A stretch of 64,000 nt of DNA, taken from assembly GCF_026013905.1 (NCBI RefSeq), contig NZ_CP110257.1, forward strand, positions 124,001 to 188,000, in the 5' to 3' direction. Positions 33,297 through 41,914 of the stretch are shown here, one piece after another (positions within the stretch are counted from its first letter, which is position 1; each line of letters starts with the position of its first letter). This DNA comes from Schlegelella aquatica. Its GTDB lineage: Bacteria; Pseudomonadota; Gammaproteobacteria; Burkholderiales; Burkholderiaceae_C. The translations under genes and the position numbers were made by a program. Under the pieces are notes generated by a model, which was given only the letters and a program-made list of their open reading frames with translations, did no database searches and was not told where the DNA came from.

Positions 33297-33797
33297 ATGG
33301 CCTCTGTCAACAAAGTCATCCTGATCGGCAACCTCGGGCGCGACCCCGAGGTGCGCTACACGCCCAACGGTTCGGCCGTCTGCAACATCTCGTTGGCCAC
33401 CACCCGCAACTGGAAGAACCGCGACACCGGCGAGCGCCAGGAGGAAACCGAGTGGCACCGCGTGGTGTTCTACGACCGCCTGGCCGAGATCGCCGGGGAG
33501 TATCTGAAGAAAGGCCGCTCGGTGTACGTCGAGGGGCGCCTGAAGACCCGCAAGTGGCAAGGCCAGGACGGCAAGGACAACTACACCACCGAGATCATCG
33601 CCGAGCAGATGCAACTGCTGGGCAGCCGCGAGGGCATGGGCGGCGGTGCGGCGGGCGACGAAGGCGGCTACAGCCGCGAGCCCCACGAGGGCGGCGGTGC
33701 GGGCCGCAGCACCCCGGCGGCCTCGCGCCCGGCCAGCAAGCCCGCGCCCAAGTCGTCGACCGGCTTCGACGACATGGACGACGACATCCCGTTCTGA
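33297..33797 (+). CDS. ssb: single-stranded DNA-binding protein
   Basis: SSB coats single-stranded DNA during replication, repair and recombination. The 166-residue protein has the OB-fold N-terminus [40 protein letters not shown] and the strand [12 protein letters not shown] Gly/Ala/Pro-rich linker (about 115-155) leads to the acidic tail DDMDDDIPF that recruits partner proteins. A strong AGGAGGAG ribosome-binding site lies just before ATG 33297. Confidence 0.98.
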   Translation: MASVNKVILIGNLGRDPEVRYTPNGSAVCNISLATTRNWKNRDTGERQEETEWHRVVFYDRLAEIAGEYLKKGRSVYVEGRLKTRKWQGQDGKDNYTTEIIAEQMQLLGSREGMGGGAAGDEGGYSREPHEGGGAGRSTPAASRPASKPAPKSSTGFDDMDDDIPF

Positions 33798-33809
33798 CGA
33801 TCCGACCGA

Positions 33810-33828
33810 CAGCCGCCCCGCGCGGCTG
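33810..33828 (+). terminator. stem-loop after ssb
   Basis: CAGCCGC (33810-33816) pairs with GCGGCTG (33822-33828) over a 5-nt loop, 13 bp past the ssb stop. It lacks a U-tract, so it may stabilise the ssb mRNA end or act as a weak terminator. Confidence 0.4.
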
Positions 33829-33912
33829 CGCGCGCGAAGGCCCGGGCACGCCGCGTGCTCGGTAGCCTGACCGGTGAACCGCGGTGCCTGTGCCACCGCC
33901 CCGCTTCCACCG

Positions 33913-34884
33913 ATGGACCGCGCTGCTGCTTACCCCCGCCTGGTCGCCGACGTCGGCGGCACGCATGCCCGCTTCGCCTGGCTGGCCGAGCCGCAAGCCG
34001 GGCTCTCGTGCATGACCACGTACCGCGTGGCCGAGCATGCCGGGCTGCGCGAGGCGATCGAACACTACCTCCAGTCGCAGGGCCTGCCCCGCCCGGCATG
34101 TGCCGCGGTGGGCATCGCCAACCCGGTCACCGCAGATCGGGTGCACATGACCAACCACGACTGGAGCTTCTCCATCTCGGAGCTGCAGCGTCTGTTGGGG
34201 CTGGAACGGCTGGTCGTGCTGAACGACTTCACGGCACTGGCCTTGGCCCTGCCGTTGCTCGGGGCCGACGAGCGCCGCCAGGTGGGGGGTGGGACGGCCG
34301 TCGCGGCCGCGCCCATCGCGCTGCTGGGGCCGGGCACCGGCCTGGGCGTCTCGGGCCTCGTGCCGGTGCCCGGCGGCGGCTGGGTGCCACTGACCGGCGA
34401 AGGCGGCCACGTCACCCTGTCGGCGGCCGACGAGCGCGAGGACGCGGTGCTGGCGCTGCTGCGCCGGCGTTTCGGACACGTGTCGGCCGAGCGTGCCCTG
34501 TCGGGGCCGGGCCTGGCCAACTTGTACCAAGCCGTTTGCGAGCTGGCCGGCAAGCAGGCCTCTCCGCTGGATGCGCCCGCGATCACCCAGGCCGCGTTGC
34601 GACATGCCGATCCGCACTGCGTCGCCGCGCTGGAGTTGTTCTGCGCCTTCCTCGGCACGGTGGCCGGCAATCTGGCGCTGACGCTCGGAGCGCGCGCGGG
34701 CGTCTACATCGGCGGCGGCATCGTGCCGCGGCTGGGCGAATGGTTCGACGGCTCGTCGTTCCGCGAGCGCTTCGAGGCGAAGGGGCGATTCCGCGAGTAC
34801 CTGGAGGGCATTCCCACCTGGGTCATCCTCGCCGAGTCGCCGGGATTGCGCGGCGCCGCCCAGGCCCTGGACCTGCCCGGCTGA
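33913..34884 (+). CDS. glk: glucokinase
   Basis: Glk phosphorylates glucose to glucose 6-phosphate with ATP. The 323-residue protein is a bacterial glucokinase of the ROK-unrelated Glk family: LVADVGGTHARFAW (phosphate loop), NDFTALALALPLL (sugar Asp), LGPGTGLGVSGLV (adenine side) and EGGHVTLSAADERE with the conserved Glu/His. The C-terminal GGGIVPRLGEWF block is also present. Start is uncertain: ATG 33913 begins just ahead of the conserved core, while an in-frame GTG at 33874 would add 13 residues; neither has a strong Shine-Dalgarno. Confidence 0.93.
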   Translation: MDRAAAYPRLVADVGGTHARFAWLAEPQAGLSCMTTYRVAEHAGLREAIEHYLQSQGLPRPACAAVGIANPVTADRVHMTNHDWSFSISELQRLLGLERLVVLNDFTALALALPLLGADERRQVGGGTAVAAAPIALLGPGTGLGVSGLVPVPGGGWVPLTGEGGHVTLSAADEREDAVLALLRRRFGHVSAERALSGPGLANLYQAVCELAGKQASPLDAPAITQAALRHADPHCVAALELFCAFLGTVAGNLALTLGARAGVYIGGGIVPRLGEWFDGSSFRERFEAKGRFREYLEGIPTWVILAESPGLRGAAQALDLPG

Positions 34885-34976
34885 GCCGGCGCGGTGGCGA
34901 CCGTCCCCGTGCCCTCCTCCAGGCAAAGTGGCCGATGCAACACCGCCGCCGTCGGCACGCCGGGCGGCGCCCGAGG

Positions 34977-36080
34977 TCAGGCCGCCGCAGCCCCTTCGAT
35001 CACGCCGCCCCCGAGGCACACTTCGCCGTCGTAGAGCACGGCCGACTGGCCGGGGGTGACGGCCCACTGGGCGTCGTCGAAGTGCAGCCGGAAGCGGCCG
35101 CCCTCGCCGCCTTCGAGGACGCAGGCCGCGTCCTGCTGGCGGTAGCGAGTCTTGGCCGCGTAGCGGCCCGGCTCGGGCGGGGTGCCGGCGATCCAGCTGG
35201 CGTCGGCGGCTTCCAGCGAGAGCGACTGCAGCCATGGGTGGTCGTGCCCTTGCACGACGTACAGCGTGTTCGTCGCGACGTCTTTCCGGGCGACGAACCA
35301 CGGCTCGTGCTCCCCGCCGCCGCGCGCCGCGCCGCGCTCCTTGACTCCGCCGATGCCCAGCCCTTTGCGCTGGCCCAGCGTGTAGAAGCTCAGGCCGATG
35401 TGCTGCCCCAGCACGCGGCCGCGATCGTCCTTGATCGGGCCCGGGTCCTTGGCCAGGTAGCGGTTGAGGAACTCGCGGAACGGCCGCTCGCCGATGAAGC
35501 AGATGCCGGTCGAATCCTTCTTCTTCGCGTTGGGCAGGCCGAGCTCGGCCGCGATGCGGCGCACCTCGGTCTTGTGCAGCTCGCCGACGGGGAACAGCGT
35601 GCGCGCGAGCTGCGCCTGCGTCAGCCGGTGCAGGAAGTAGCTCTGGTCCTTGGACGGGTCCACGCCCTTGAGCAACTCGAAGCGGCCGTCCACCTCGCGC
35701 ACGCGGGCGTAGTGGCCCGTCGCGATCTTCTCGGCGCCCAGGCGCATCGCATGATCCAGGAACGCCTTGAACTTGATCTCGGCGTTGCAGAGGATGTCCG
35801 GGTTCGGCGTGCGGCCGGCCTGGTATTCGCGCAGAAACTCCGCGAACACCCGGTCCTTGTACTCGGCCGCGAAGTTCACGTGCTCGACGTCGATGCCGAT
35901 CACGTCGGCCACCGAGGCCGCGTCCAGCCAGTCTTGCCGCGAGGAGCAGTACTCGCTGTCGTCGTCATCTTCCCAGTTCTTCATGAAGATGCCGACGACC
36001 TCGTAGCCCTGGGCTTTCAGCAGCCAGGCAGAGACCGCCGAATCCACGCCCCCCGACAGGCCCACGACGACGCGCGTCAT
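34977..36080 (-). CDS. mnmA: tRNA-specific 2-thiouridylase MnmA
   Basis: MnmA thiolates the wobble uridine 34 of Lys, Glu and Gln tRNAs using persulfide sulfur. The 367-residue protein has the PP-loop [15 protein letters not shown], the catalytic cysteines in [12 protein letters not shown] and [13 protein letters not shown], and the C-terminal beta-barrel domain. ATG 36080 overlaps the Nudix stop by 4 nt, so the two genes are translationally coupled. Length and motifs fit the family. Confidence 0.97.
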   Translation of the reverse strand: MTRVVVGLSGGVDSAVSAWLLKAQGYEVVGIFMKNWEDDDDSEYCSSRQDWLDAASVADVIGIDVEHVNFAAEYKDRVFAEFLREYQAGRTPNPDILCNAEIKFKAFLDHAMRLGAEKIATGHYARVREVDGRFELLKGVDPSKDQSYFLHRLTQAQLARTLFPVGELHKTEVRRIAAELGLPNAKKKDSTGICFIGERPFREFLNRYLAKDPGPIKDDRGRVLGQHIGLSFYTLGQRKGLGIGGVKERGAARGGGEHEPWFVARKDVATNTLYVVQGHDHPWLQSLSLEAADASWIAGTPPEPGRYAAKTRYRQQDAACVLEGGEGGRFRLHFDDAQWAVTPGQSAVLYDGEVCLGGGVIEGAAAA

Positions 36081-36568
36081 TGCTTGATCTCCGGCTCGAA
36101 GACGCTGTGGTGGGTCATCACGAGTTCCAGCGGGTAGCGTTTGCCGTCGAGGTAGTCCTCGATGCACCGCAGCACCAGCGGGCTGCGGTGCCGCTCGGCG
36201 CTCGCGCGCACCTCCTCGGCGGTCATCCACACCGTGCGCACGATCCCGTCGTCCAGCACCCAGCCGGGCGCCGGGTCCGTGACGGTGCCGACGAAGGCGA
36301 GCCGCAGGTAGGTCACGTCCTCGTGGGTGGCCGGCCGGTGGAAGCGCGACAGGTACACGCCCAGCACGTGCGTGGGCGTGAAGACGCAGCCGGTCTCCTC
36401 CAGCACTTCGCGCGCAACGCCCTGCTCGGGGGATTCGCCCGGGTCGAGGTGGCCGGCCGGGTTGTTGAGCTTCAGGCCTTCGGCGGTGTGCTCCTCGACG
36501 AGCAGGAAGCGGCCTTCGCGCTCGATCACGGCCGCCACGGTGACACTGGGTTTCCAACGGTCCTGCAT
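36077..36568 (-). CDS. Nudix hydrolase (NudJ-like)
   Basis: The 163-residue product has a complete Nudix box, starting at [20 protein letters not shown] and ending TG, for Mg-dependent cleavage of nucleoside diphosphate-linked substrates. The N-terminus [20 protein letters not shown] and C-terminal [20 protein letters not shown] resemble NudJ, a thiamin- and nucleoside-diphosphate phosphatase that is commonly next to mnmA. Substrate is inferred from this context only. It is upstream of mnmA in one operon. Confidence 0.88.
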   Translation of the reverse strand: MQDRWKPSVTVAAVIEREGRFLLVEEHTAEGLKLNNPAGHLDPGESPEQGVAREVLEETGCVFTPTHVLGVYLSRFHRPATHEDVTYLRLAFVGTVTDPAPGWVLDDGIVRTVWMTAEEVRASAERHRSPLVLRCIEDYLDGKRYPLELVMTHHSVFEPEIKQ

Positions 36569-36693
36569 GGGCGGGCAGTGTAGCGCCGGCCCCCCGGGCG
36601 GTCGGCGGCAGGGGCAAAGCGGGCGCCGATGTCGCCCGCGCGATAGCTGTCAACCCACCCGAAGTTGAAACTGAGTTACCGTGCGCGATCTGT

Positions 36694-36709
36694 CAGCTTG
36701 TGTAAGCTG
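36694..36709. promoter_or_regulatory. inverted repeat in the nudix/pntAa divergent region
   Basis: CAGCTT (36694-36699), GTGT and AAGCTG (36704-36709) form a perfect 16-bp dyad, 42 bp before the pntAa ATG. It could be an operator for the transhydrogenase operon. No regulator is implied by neighbours and no clear promoter hexamers were found. Confidence 0.3.
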
Positions 36710-36751
36710 CGCGTCAGTTGCGTTGGCAATTCAACGAGGAGGGCAGGACTC

Positions 36752-37867
36752 ATGCTCATAGGCGTACCGCTCGAGACGGTGGCGGGGGAGACGCGCGTCG
36801 CCGTCACGCCCGAGACGGCGAAGAAACTCGTGGCCCAGGGCCACACGGTGCGCATCCAGCGCGGCGCAGGCGTGGCGGCGTCCGCGCCCGACGAGGCCTA
36901 CACCGCGGTGGGGGCCGAGCTCACCGATGCGCCGGGCGCATTCGGCTGCGAGCTGGTGCTCAAGGTGCGCGCGCCGCAGGCCGAGGAGGTCGGGCGGATG
37001 AAGCCGGGCACCGTGCTCGTCGGCATGCTCAACCCCTTCGATGCGCAGGGGCTGCAGCGGCTGGCGTCGGCGGGGGTCACCGGCTTCGCCCTCGAGGCCG
37101 CGCCGCGCATCACGCGCGCCCAGAGCATGGACGTGCTGTCGTCCCAGGCCAACATCGCCGGCTACAAGGCCGTGATGATCGCGGCCAACGTGTACCAGCG
37201 CTTCTTTCCGATGCTGATGACGGCGGCCGGCACGGTCAAGGCCGCTCGCGTCGTGGTGCTGGGCGTGGGTGTCGCGGGCCTGCAGGCCATCGCCACCGCC
37301 AAGCGGCTCGGGGCCGTGATCGAGGCGAGCGACGTGCGCCCCTCGGTCAAGGAGCAGGTCGAGTCGCTGGGCGCCAAGTTCATCGACGTGCCTTACGAGA
37401 CCGACGAGGAGCGCGAGGCGGCCGAGGGCGTGGGCGGCTACGCCCGGCCGATGCCGCAGAGCTGGCTCGACCGCCAGAAGGCGGAGGTGGCCAAGCGCGT
37501 GGCGCAGGCCGACGTGGTCATCACCACGGCACTCATCCCCGGGCGGCCGGCGCCGCGGCTCGTCAGCGCCGAGATGGTGCGCAGCATGAAGCCCGGCTCC
37601 GTGATCGTGGACTTGGCGGCGGCCCAGGGCGGCAACTGCGAGCTGACCGAGCCGGGCCGCACGGTGGTGCAGCACGGCGTGCACATCGTCGGCGAGACGA
37701 ACCTGCCGGCGCTGGTGGCGGCCGACGCGAGCAGCCTGTATGCGCGCAACGTGCTCGACTTCCTCAAGCTCATCCTCACCAAGGAAGGCGGCCTGAAGAT
37801 CGACCTGGACGACGAGATCGTCGCTGCCTGCCGCGTCACCGCCAACGGGGAGGTCACGCGCCGATGA
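36752..37867 (+). CDS. pntAa: NAD(P) transhydrogenase subunit alpha part 1 (NAD-binding domain I)
   Basis: This soluble subunit binds NAD(H) in the proton-pumping transhydrogenase that couples NADH to NADPH formation. The 371-residue protein has the alanine-dehydrogenase/PNT fold: MLIGVPLETVAGETRVAVTP, KPGTVLVGMLNPF, VVVLGVGVAGLQAIATAKRL (Rossmann) and ITTALIPGRPAPRLV. ATG 36752 follows GAGGAGGGCAGG. It lacks the membrane segment carried by E. coli PntA, because that part is separately encoded as pntAb. The stop overlaps panD by 4 nt. Confidence 0.96.
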   Translation: MLIGVPLETVAGETRVAVTPETAKKLVAQGHTVRIQRGAGVAASAPDEAYTAVGAELTDAPGAFGCELVLKVRAPQAEEVGRMKPGTVLVGMLNPFDAQGLQRLASAGVTGFALEAAPRITRAQSMDVLSSQANIAGYKAVMIAANVYQRFFPMLMTAAGTVKAARVVVLGVGVAGLQAIATAKRLGAVIEASDVRPSVKEQVESLGAKFIDVPYETDEEREAAEGVGGYARPMPQSWLDRQKAEVAKRVAQADVVITTALIPGRPAPRLVSAEMVRSMKPGSVIVDLAAAQGGNCELTEPGRTVVQHGVHIVGETNLPALVAADASSLYARNVLDFLKLILTKEGGLKIDLDDEIVAACRVTANGEVTRR

Positions 37868-38226
37868 ACCGCATCATGCTGCGCGCGAAGCTGCACCGCG
37901 CCACCGTCACCGAGGCGGACCTGCACTACGAAGGCTCCTGCGGCATCGACGAGGACCTGCTCGATGCCGCGGACATGCGCGAGTACGAGCAGATCGAGCT
38001 CTACAACGTCAACAACGGCGAGCGCTTCTCGACCTACATCATCAAGAAGCCGCGGGGATCGGGCGCGATCTCGCTCAACGGGGCCGCGGCGCGCAAGGCG
38101 CAGGTGGGCGACTTGCTCATCATCTGCACCTACGCGCCGATGAGCGAGGACCACGCGCGCGACCACAAGCCGCGCGTCGTGTTGCTGGGCGAAGGCAACC
38201 GCGTCAAGGAGATACGCAAACTCTGA
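37864..38226 (+). CDS. panD: aspartate 1-decarboxylase
   Basis: PanD makes beta-alanine from aspartate for pantothenate and CoA synthesis. The 120-residue proenzyme shows the self-cleavage site Gly24-Ser25 (YEGSCGIDEDL), which gives the pyruvoyl cofactor, plus EQIELYNVNNGERF and GAISLNGAAARKAQVGDLLI. It begins MNRIMLRAKLHRATVT as in E. coli, with a short C-terminal extension. The gene is placed inside the transhydrogenase operon: ATGA overlap with pntAa and 107 bp before pntAb. That position is unusual; no other pantothenate gene is near. Confidence 0.96.
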   Translation: MNRIMLRAKLHRATVTEADLHYEGSCGIDEDLLDAADMREYEQIELYNVNNGERFSTYIIKKPRGSGAISLNGAAARKAQVGDLLIICTYAPMSEDHARDHKPRVVLLGEGNRVKEIRKL

Positions 38227-38333
38227 GCGGCGCGCCGCGCCGCGCCCGGCCCGCCCGGCCCGCATCCGCCCCCCGTGGCGCGCGACGGCTGCGGCGGCCG
38301 CCCACCGAGGCTTCACATCAGGAGACAACCGGC

Positions 38334-38645
38334 ATGGAAACGATCAGCCCGGTCATCATCAACCTCATCATCTTCGTGCTCGCGATCTACGTGGGCTACC
38401 ACGTCGTCTGGAACGTCACGCCGGCCCTGCACACGCCGCTGATGGCCGTGACCAACGCCATCTCGGCGATCGTGATCGTGGGCGCCATGCTGGCCGCGGC
38501 ACTCACCGAGGGCGGCCTGGGCAAGACGATGGGCACGCTCGCGGTCGCGCTGGCCGCGGTCAACGTCTTCGGCGGCTTCCTCGTCACGCGCCGCATGCTC
38601 GAGATGTTCAAGAAAAAGACGCCCGCGAAGAAGGAGGGCAAGTAA
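38334..38645 (+). CDS. pntAb: NAD(P) transhydrogenase subunit alpha part 2 (membrane)
   Basis: This 103-residue subunit supplies the small membrane part of the split alpha chain, with three or four helices: VIINLIIFVLAIYVGYHVVW, MAVTNAISAIVIVGAMLAAA and TLAVALAAVNVFGGFLVTRR. The C-terminus is Lys-rich. It starts after a GGAGAC-type ribosome site and its TAA is immediately followed by the pntB ATG. Together with pntAa and pntB it forms the complete proton-translocating enzyme. Confidence 0.95.
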   Translation: METISPVIINLIIFVLAIYVGYHVVWNVTPALHTPLMAVTNAISAIVIVGAMLAAALTEGGLGKTMGTLAVALAAVNVFGGFLVTRRMLEMFKKKTPAKKEGK

Positions 38646-40076
38646 ATGAGCCTCAGCATGAACGTCGTGACGCTGCTCTATCTGGTGGCGTCGGTCTGCT
38701 TCATTCAGGCGCTCAAGGGCCTGAGCCACCCCACCACGTCCATCCGCGGCAACGTCTTCGGCATGGTCGGCATGGCGATCGCCATCCTCACGACCGCCGC
38801 ACTGATCGTCAAGCTCTCGGGCCAGGCCGCGCAAGGCATGGTCTATGTGCTCGTGGGCCTGCTGGTGGGCGGCACGGCCGGTGCCATCATGGCCCGCCGC
38901 GTCGAGATGACCAAGATGCCCGAGCTCGTGGCCTTCATGCACAGCATGATCGGCCTGGCGGCGGTGTTCATCGCCATCGCCGCGGTGGCCGAGCCCTGGG
39001 CCTTCGGCATCACCGGGGCGGGCGAGCCGATTCCCACCGGCAACCGGCTGGAGCTCTTCCTCGGCGCGGCCATCGGCGCGATCACCTTTTCGGGGTCGGT
39101 GATCGCCTTCGGCAAGCTCTCGGGCAAGTACAAGTTCCGCCTGTTCCAGGGCGCCCCGGTGGTCTTCGCCGGGCAGCACCTGCTCAACCTCGTGCTGGGG
39201 CTGGCCACCGTCGCGCTGGGCCTGGTGTTCATGTTCACCGAGAGCTGGCCGGCCTTCTACGCGATGCTCGCGCTCAGCTTCGTGCTGGGCGTGCTGATCA
39301 TCATCCCGATCGGCGGGGCCGACATGCCGGTCGTGGTGTCCATGCTCAACAGCTACTCGGGCTGGGCGGCCGCGGGCATCGGCTTTTCGCTCAACAACTC
39401 GATGCTCATCATCGCCGGCTCCCTGGTGGGCAGCTCGGGTGCGATCCTGAGCTACATCATGTGCCGCGCGATGAACCGCTCGTTCTTCAACGTGATCCTG
39501 GGCGGCTTCGGCGGTGAGGCCGGCGCGGCCGCGGGCGGCGCGCAGCAGCAGCGCACGGTCAAGAGCGGCAGCCCCGACGATGCGGCCTTCATCCTCTCCA
39601 ACGCCGAGAGCGTCATCATCGTGCCGGGCTATGGCCTCGCGGTGGCGCGCGCGCAGCATGCGGTCAAGGAGTTGGCGCAAAAGCTCACCGACAAGGGCGT
39701 GAGCGTCAAGTACGCGATCCACCCGGTGGCCGGCCGCATGCCGGGCCACATGAACGTGCTGCTGGCCGAGGCCGAGGTGCCCTACGACCAGGTGTTCGAG
39801 ATGGAGGACATCAACGCCGAGTTCGGTCAGGCCGACGTGGCCATCATCCTCGGCGCCAACGACGTGGTGAACCCGGCCGCGCACGTCAAGGGCAGCCCGA
39901 TCTACGGCATGCCGATCCTGGAGGCCTACAAGGCCAAGACGGTGATCGTCAACAAGCGATCGATGGCCGCGGGCTACGCCGGGCTGGACAACGAGCTGTT
40001 CTACATGGACAAGACCATGATGGTGTTCGGCGACGCCAAGAAGGTGGTGGAGGACATGGTCAAGGCGATCGAGTAG
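38646..40076 (+). CDS. pntB: NAD(P) transhydrogenase subunit beta
   Basis: PntB contains most of the membrane channel and the NADP(H)-binding domain III. The 476-residue protein has about nine helices (residues 5-270) with HSMIGLAAVFIAIAAVAEPW and AGQHLLNLVLGLATVALG. The soluble C-terminal domain carries VIIVPGYGLAVARAQHAV, HPVAGRMPGHMNVLLAEA and ILGANDVVNPAA. It starts directly on the base after the pntAb stop. It provides NADPH at the expense of the proton gradient. Confidence 0.97.
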   Translation: MSLSMNVVTLLYLVASVCFIQALKGLSHPTTSIRGNVFGMVGMAIAILTTAALIVKLSGQAAQGMVYVLVGLLVGGTAGAIMARRVEMTKMPELVAFMHSMIGLAAVFIAIAAVAEPWAFGITGAGEPIPTGNRLELFLGAAIGAITFSGSVIAFGKLSGKYKFRLFQGAPVVFAGQHLLNLVLGLATVALGLVFMFTESWPAFYAMLALSFVLGVLIIIPIGGADMPVVVSMLNSYSGWAAAGIGFSLNNSMLIIAGSLVGSSGAILSYIMCRAMNRSFFNVILGGFGGEAGAAAGGAQQQRTVKSGSPDDAAFILSNAESVIIVPGYGLAVARAQHAVKELAQKLTDKGVSVKYAIHPVAGRMPGHMNVLLAEAEVPYDQVFEMEDINAEFGQADVAIILGANDVVNPAAHVKGSPIYGMPILEAYKAKTVIVNKRSMAAGYAGLDNELFYMDKTMMVFGDAKKVVEDMVKAIE

Positions 40077-40085
40077 CGCAGCGAA

Positions 40086-40108
40086 CGAACGATCGTTCGA
40101 TTATCGAA
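40086..40108. promoter_or_regulatory. two overlapping palindromes upstream of fadD
   Basis: CGAACGATCGTTCG (40086-40099) is a perfect 14-bp palindrome and TTCGATTATCGAA (40096-40108) is a perfect 13-bp dyad sharing four bases with it. They lie 62-84 bp before the acyl-CoA ligase ATG and just ahead of a GATAAC -10-like hexamer (40115-40120). The style fits a TetR-family operator such as those controlling fatty-acid degradation genes. The regulator is not in the window. Confidence 0.6.
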
Positions 40109-40169
40109 ACACCTGATAACGGGCTTGTCAGCCCTCCGTCAGAATCGCGCTTCCGCTTCCAAAGAACGT

Positions 40170-41843
40170 ATGAACAAGCCCTGGCTCCAGCACTACCCCG
40201 AAGGCGTTCCTCACGAGATCGACCCCGACCAGTACCCCTCTCTCGTCGCACTGCTCGAGGAGAGCTTCCAGAAGTTCCGCGACCGGGCGGCCTACAAGTT
40301 CATGGGCAAGACGGTCACCTTCGGTGACGTCGACGACCTGTCGCGGGCCTTTGCGGCCTACCTGCAGTCGCTCGGGCTGGAGAAGGGCGACCGCATCGCG
40401 ATCATGATGCCCAACGTGCCGCAGTACCCGGTGGCCGTGGCCGGCATCCTGCGCGCGGGCTATGTGGTGGTCAACGTCAACCCCCTGTACACCCCCCGCG
40501 AGCTGGAGCACCAGCTCAAGGACTCGGGCGCCAAGGCCATCGTCATCCTCGAGAACTTCGCGCGCACGCTGCAGGAGTGCCAAGCCCACACGCCCACCAA
40601 GAAGGTGGTGCTCGCCGCGATGGGCGATCTGCTGGGCTTCCCGAAGGGGCTCATCGTCAACTACGTCGTGCGCAGCGTGAAGAAGCTGGTGCCCGCCTTC
40701 GAGCTGCCCGGCGCGGTGCGCTTCAACGATGCGATCGCTCAAGGCCGGCGCGCCCCGTTCCGCAAGCCCGAGATCCGGGCGGACGACATCGCCGTGCTGC
40801 AGTACACCGGCGGCACGACCGGCGTGAGCAAGGGCGCGGTGCTGCTCCACCGCAACATCATCGCCAACCTGTTGCAGTCCGAGGCGTGGAACCTGCCAGC
40901 GATGAAGAAGGTGCCCCCGGGCGAACAGCCCGTCACCATCTGCGCGCTGCCCCTCTATCACATCTTCGCCTTCACGGTGAACATGATGCTGTCGCTGCGC
41001 ATGGGCGGCTGCAACGTGCTGATCCCGAACCCGCGCGACCTCCCGGCCGTGCTCAAGGAGCTGTCGCAGCACAAGTTCCACAGCTTCCCGGCGGTCAACA
41101 CGCTGTTCAACGCATTGGCCCACCACCCGGACTTCAACAAGGTGGACTGGTCGCACTTGTCGATCAGCGTCGGCGGCGGCATGGCCGTGCAGCAGGCCAC
41201 GGCCAAGGTGTGGCTGGAGAAGACCGGTTGCCCGATCTGCGAGGGCTACGGGCTCTCGGAGACCTCGCCGTCGGTGACTTGCAACCCGACCGACAGCAAG
41301 GCCTACACCGGCACCATCGGCCTACCGTTGCCGTCGACCGAGGTCAAGCTGCTCGACGACGAGGGCCACGAGGTGCCCATCGGCACCCCGGGCGAGCTGT
41401 GCGTGCGCGGCCCGCAGGTGATGGCCGGCTACTGGCAGCGGCCCGACGAAACGGCCAAGGTAATGACGGCCGACGGCTTCTTCCGTACCGGCGACATCGC
41501 GACGATGGACGAGCGCGGCTACTTCAAGATCGTCGATCGCAAGAAGGACATGATCCTCGTCTCGGGCTTCAACGTGTACCCGAACGAGATCGAGGACGTC
41601 GTCACTCAGATGGACGGCATCCTGGAGTGCGCCGCGGTCGGCGTGCCCGACGAAAAGTCCGGCGAAGCGGTCAAGCTCGTGATCGTGCGCGAGAACCCGA
41701 ACATCACCGAAGCGGACGTGCGCGCCTACTGCGAGCAGCACCTCACCGGCTACAAGCGCCCGAAGATCATCGAGTTTCGCAAGGAGTTGCCCAAGACGCC
41801 GGTGGGCAAGATCTTGCGCCGGGAGCTGCGCGACAAGAAGTAA
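40170..41843 (+). CDS. fadD: long-chain-fatty-acid--CoA ligase
   Basis: This enzyme activates fatty acids to acyl-CoA through an acyl-adenylate, feeding beta-oxidation or lipid synthesis. The 557-residue protein starts MNKPWLQHYPEGVPHEID and has the AMP-binding motif YTGGTTGVSKGAVLLHRN, EGYGLSETSPSVTCNP, the FRTGDIATMDERGYFKIVDR linker motif and the C-terminal catalytic lysine in PKTPVGKILRRELR. These match FadD-type ligases better than short-chain ones. ATG 40170 is preferred to an upstream in-frame start because it matches the family. It is followed by a clear terminator. Confidence 0.93.
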   Translation: MNKPWLQHYPEGVPHEIDPDQYPSLVALLEESFQKFRDRAAYKFMGKTVTFGDVDDLSRAFAAYLQSLGLEKGDRIAIMMPNVPQYPVAVAGILRAGYVVVNVNPLYTPRELEHQLKDSGAKAIVILENFARTLQECQAHTPTKKVVLAAMGDLLGFPKGLIVNYVVRSVKKLVPAFELPGAVRFNDAIAQGRRAPFRKPEIRADDIAVLQYTGGTTGVSKGAVLLHRNIIANLLQSEAWNLPAMKKVPPGEQPVTICALPLYHIFAFTVNMMLSLRMGGCNVLIPNPRDLPAVLKELSQHKFHSFPAVNTLFNALAHHPDFNKVDWSHLSISVGGGMAVQQATAKVWLEKTGCPICEGYGLSETSPSVTCNPTDSKAYTGTIGLPLPSTEVKLLDDEGHEVPIGTPGELCVRGPQVMAGYWQRPDETAKVMTADGFFRTGDIATMDERGYFKIVDRKKDMILVSGFNVYPNEIEDVVTQMDGILECAAVGVPDEKSGEAVKLVIVRENPNITEADVRAYCEQHLTGYKRPKIIEFRKELPKTPVGKILRRELRDKK

Positions 41844-41864
41844 GGCACGGCAAGCACCGCGCCG

Positions 41865-41888
41865 CGGCCCGATGGCAACATCGGGCCG
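41865..41888 (+). terminator. rho-independent terminator after fadD
   Basis: CGGCCCGATG (41865-41874) and CATCGGGCCG (41879-41888) form a perfect 10-bp stem around a GCAA tetraloop. A T-containing tract (TTTT at 41895-41898) follows a few bases later. It begins 22 bp past the fadD stop and separates it from the nucleosidase gene. Confidence 0.8.
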
Positions 41889-41914
41889 TCGTGCTTTTGG
41901 GAAGAGGAAGCGAT

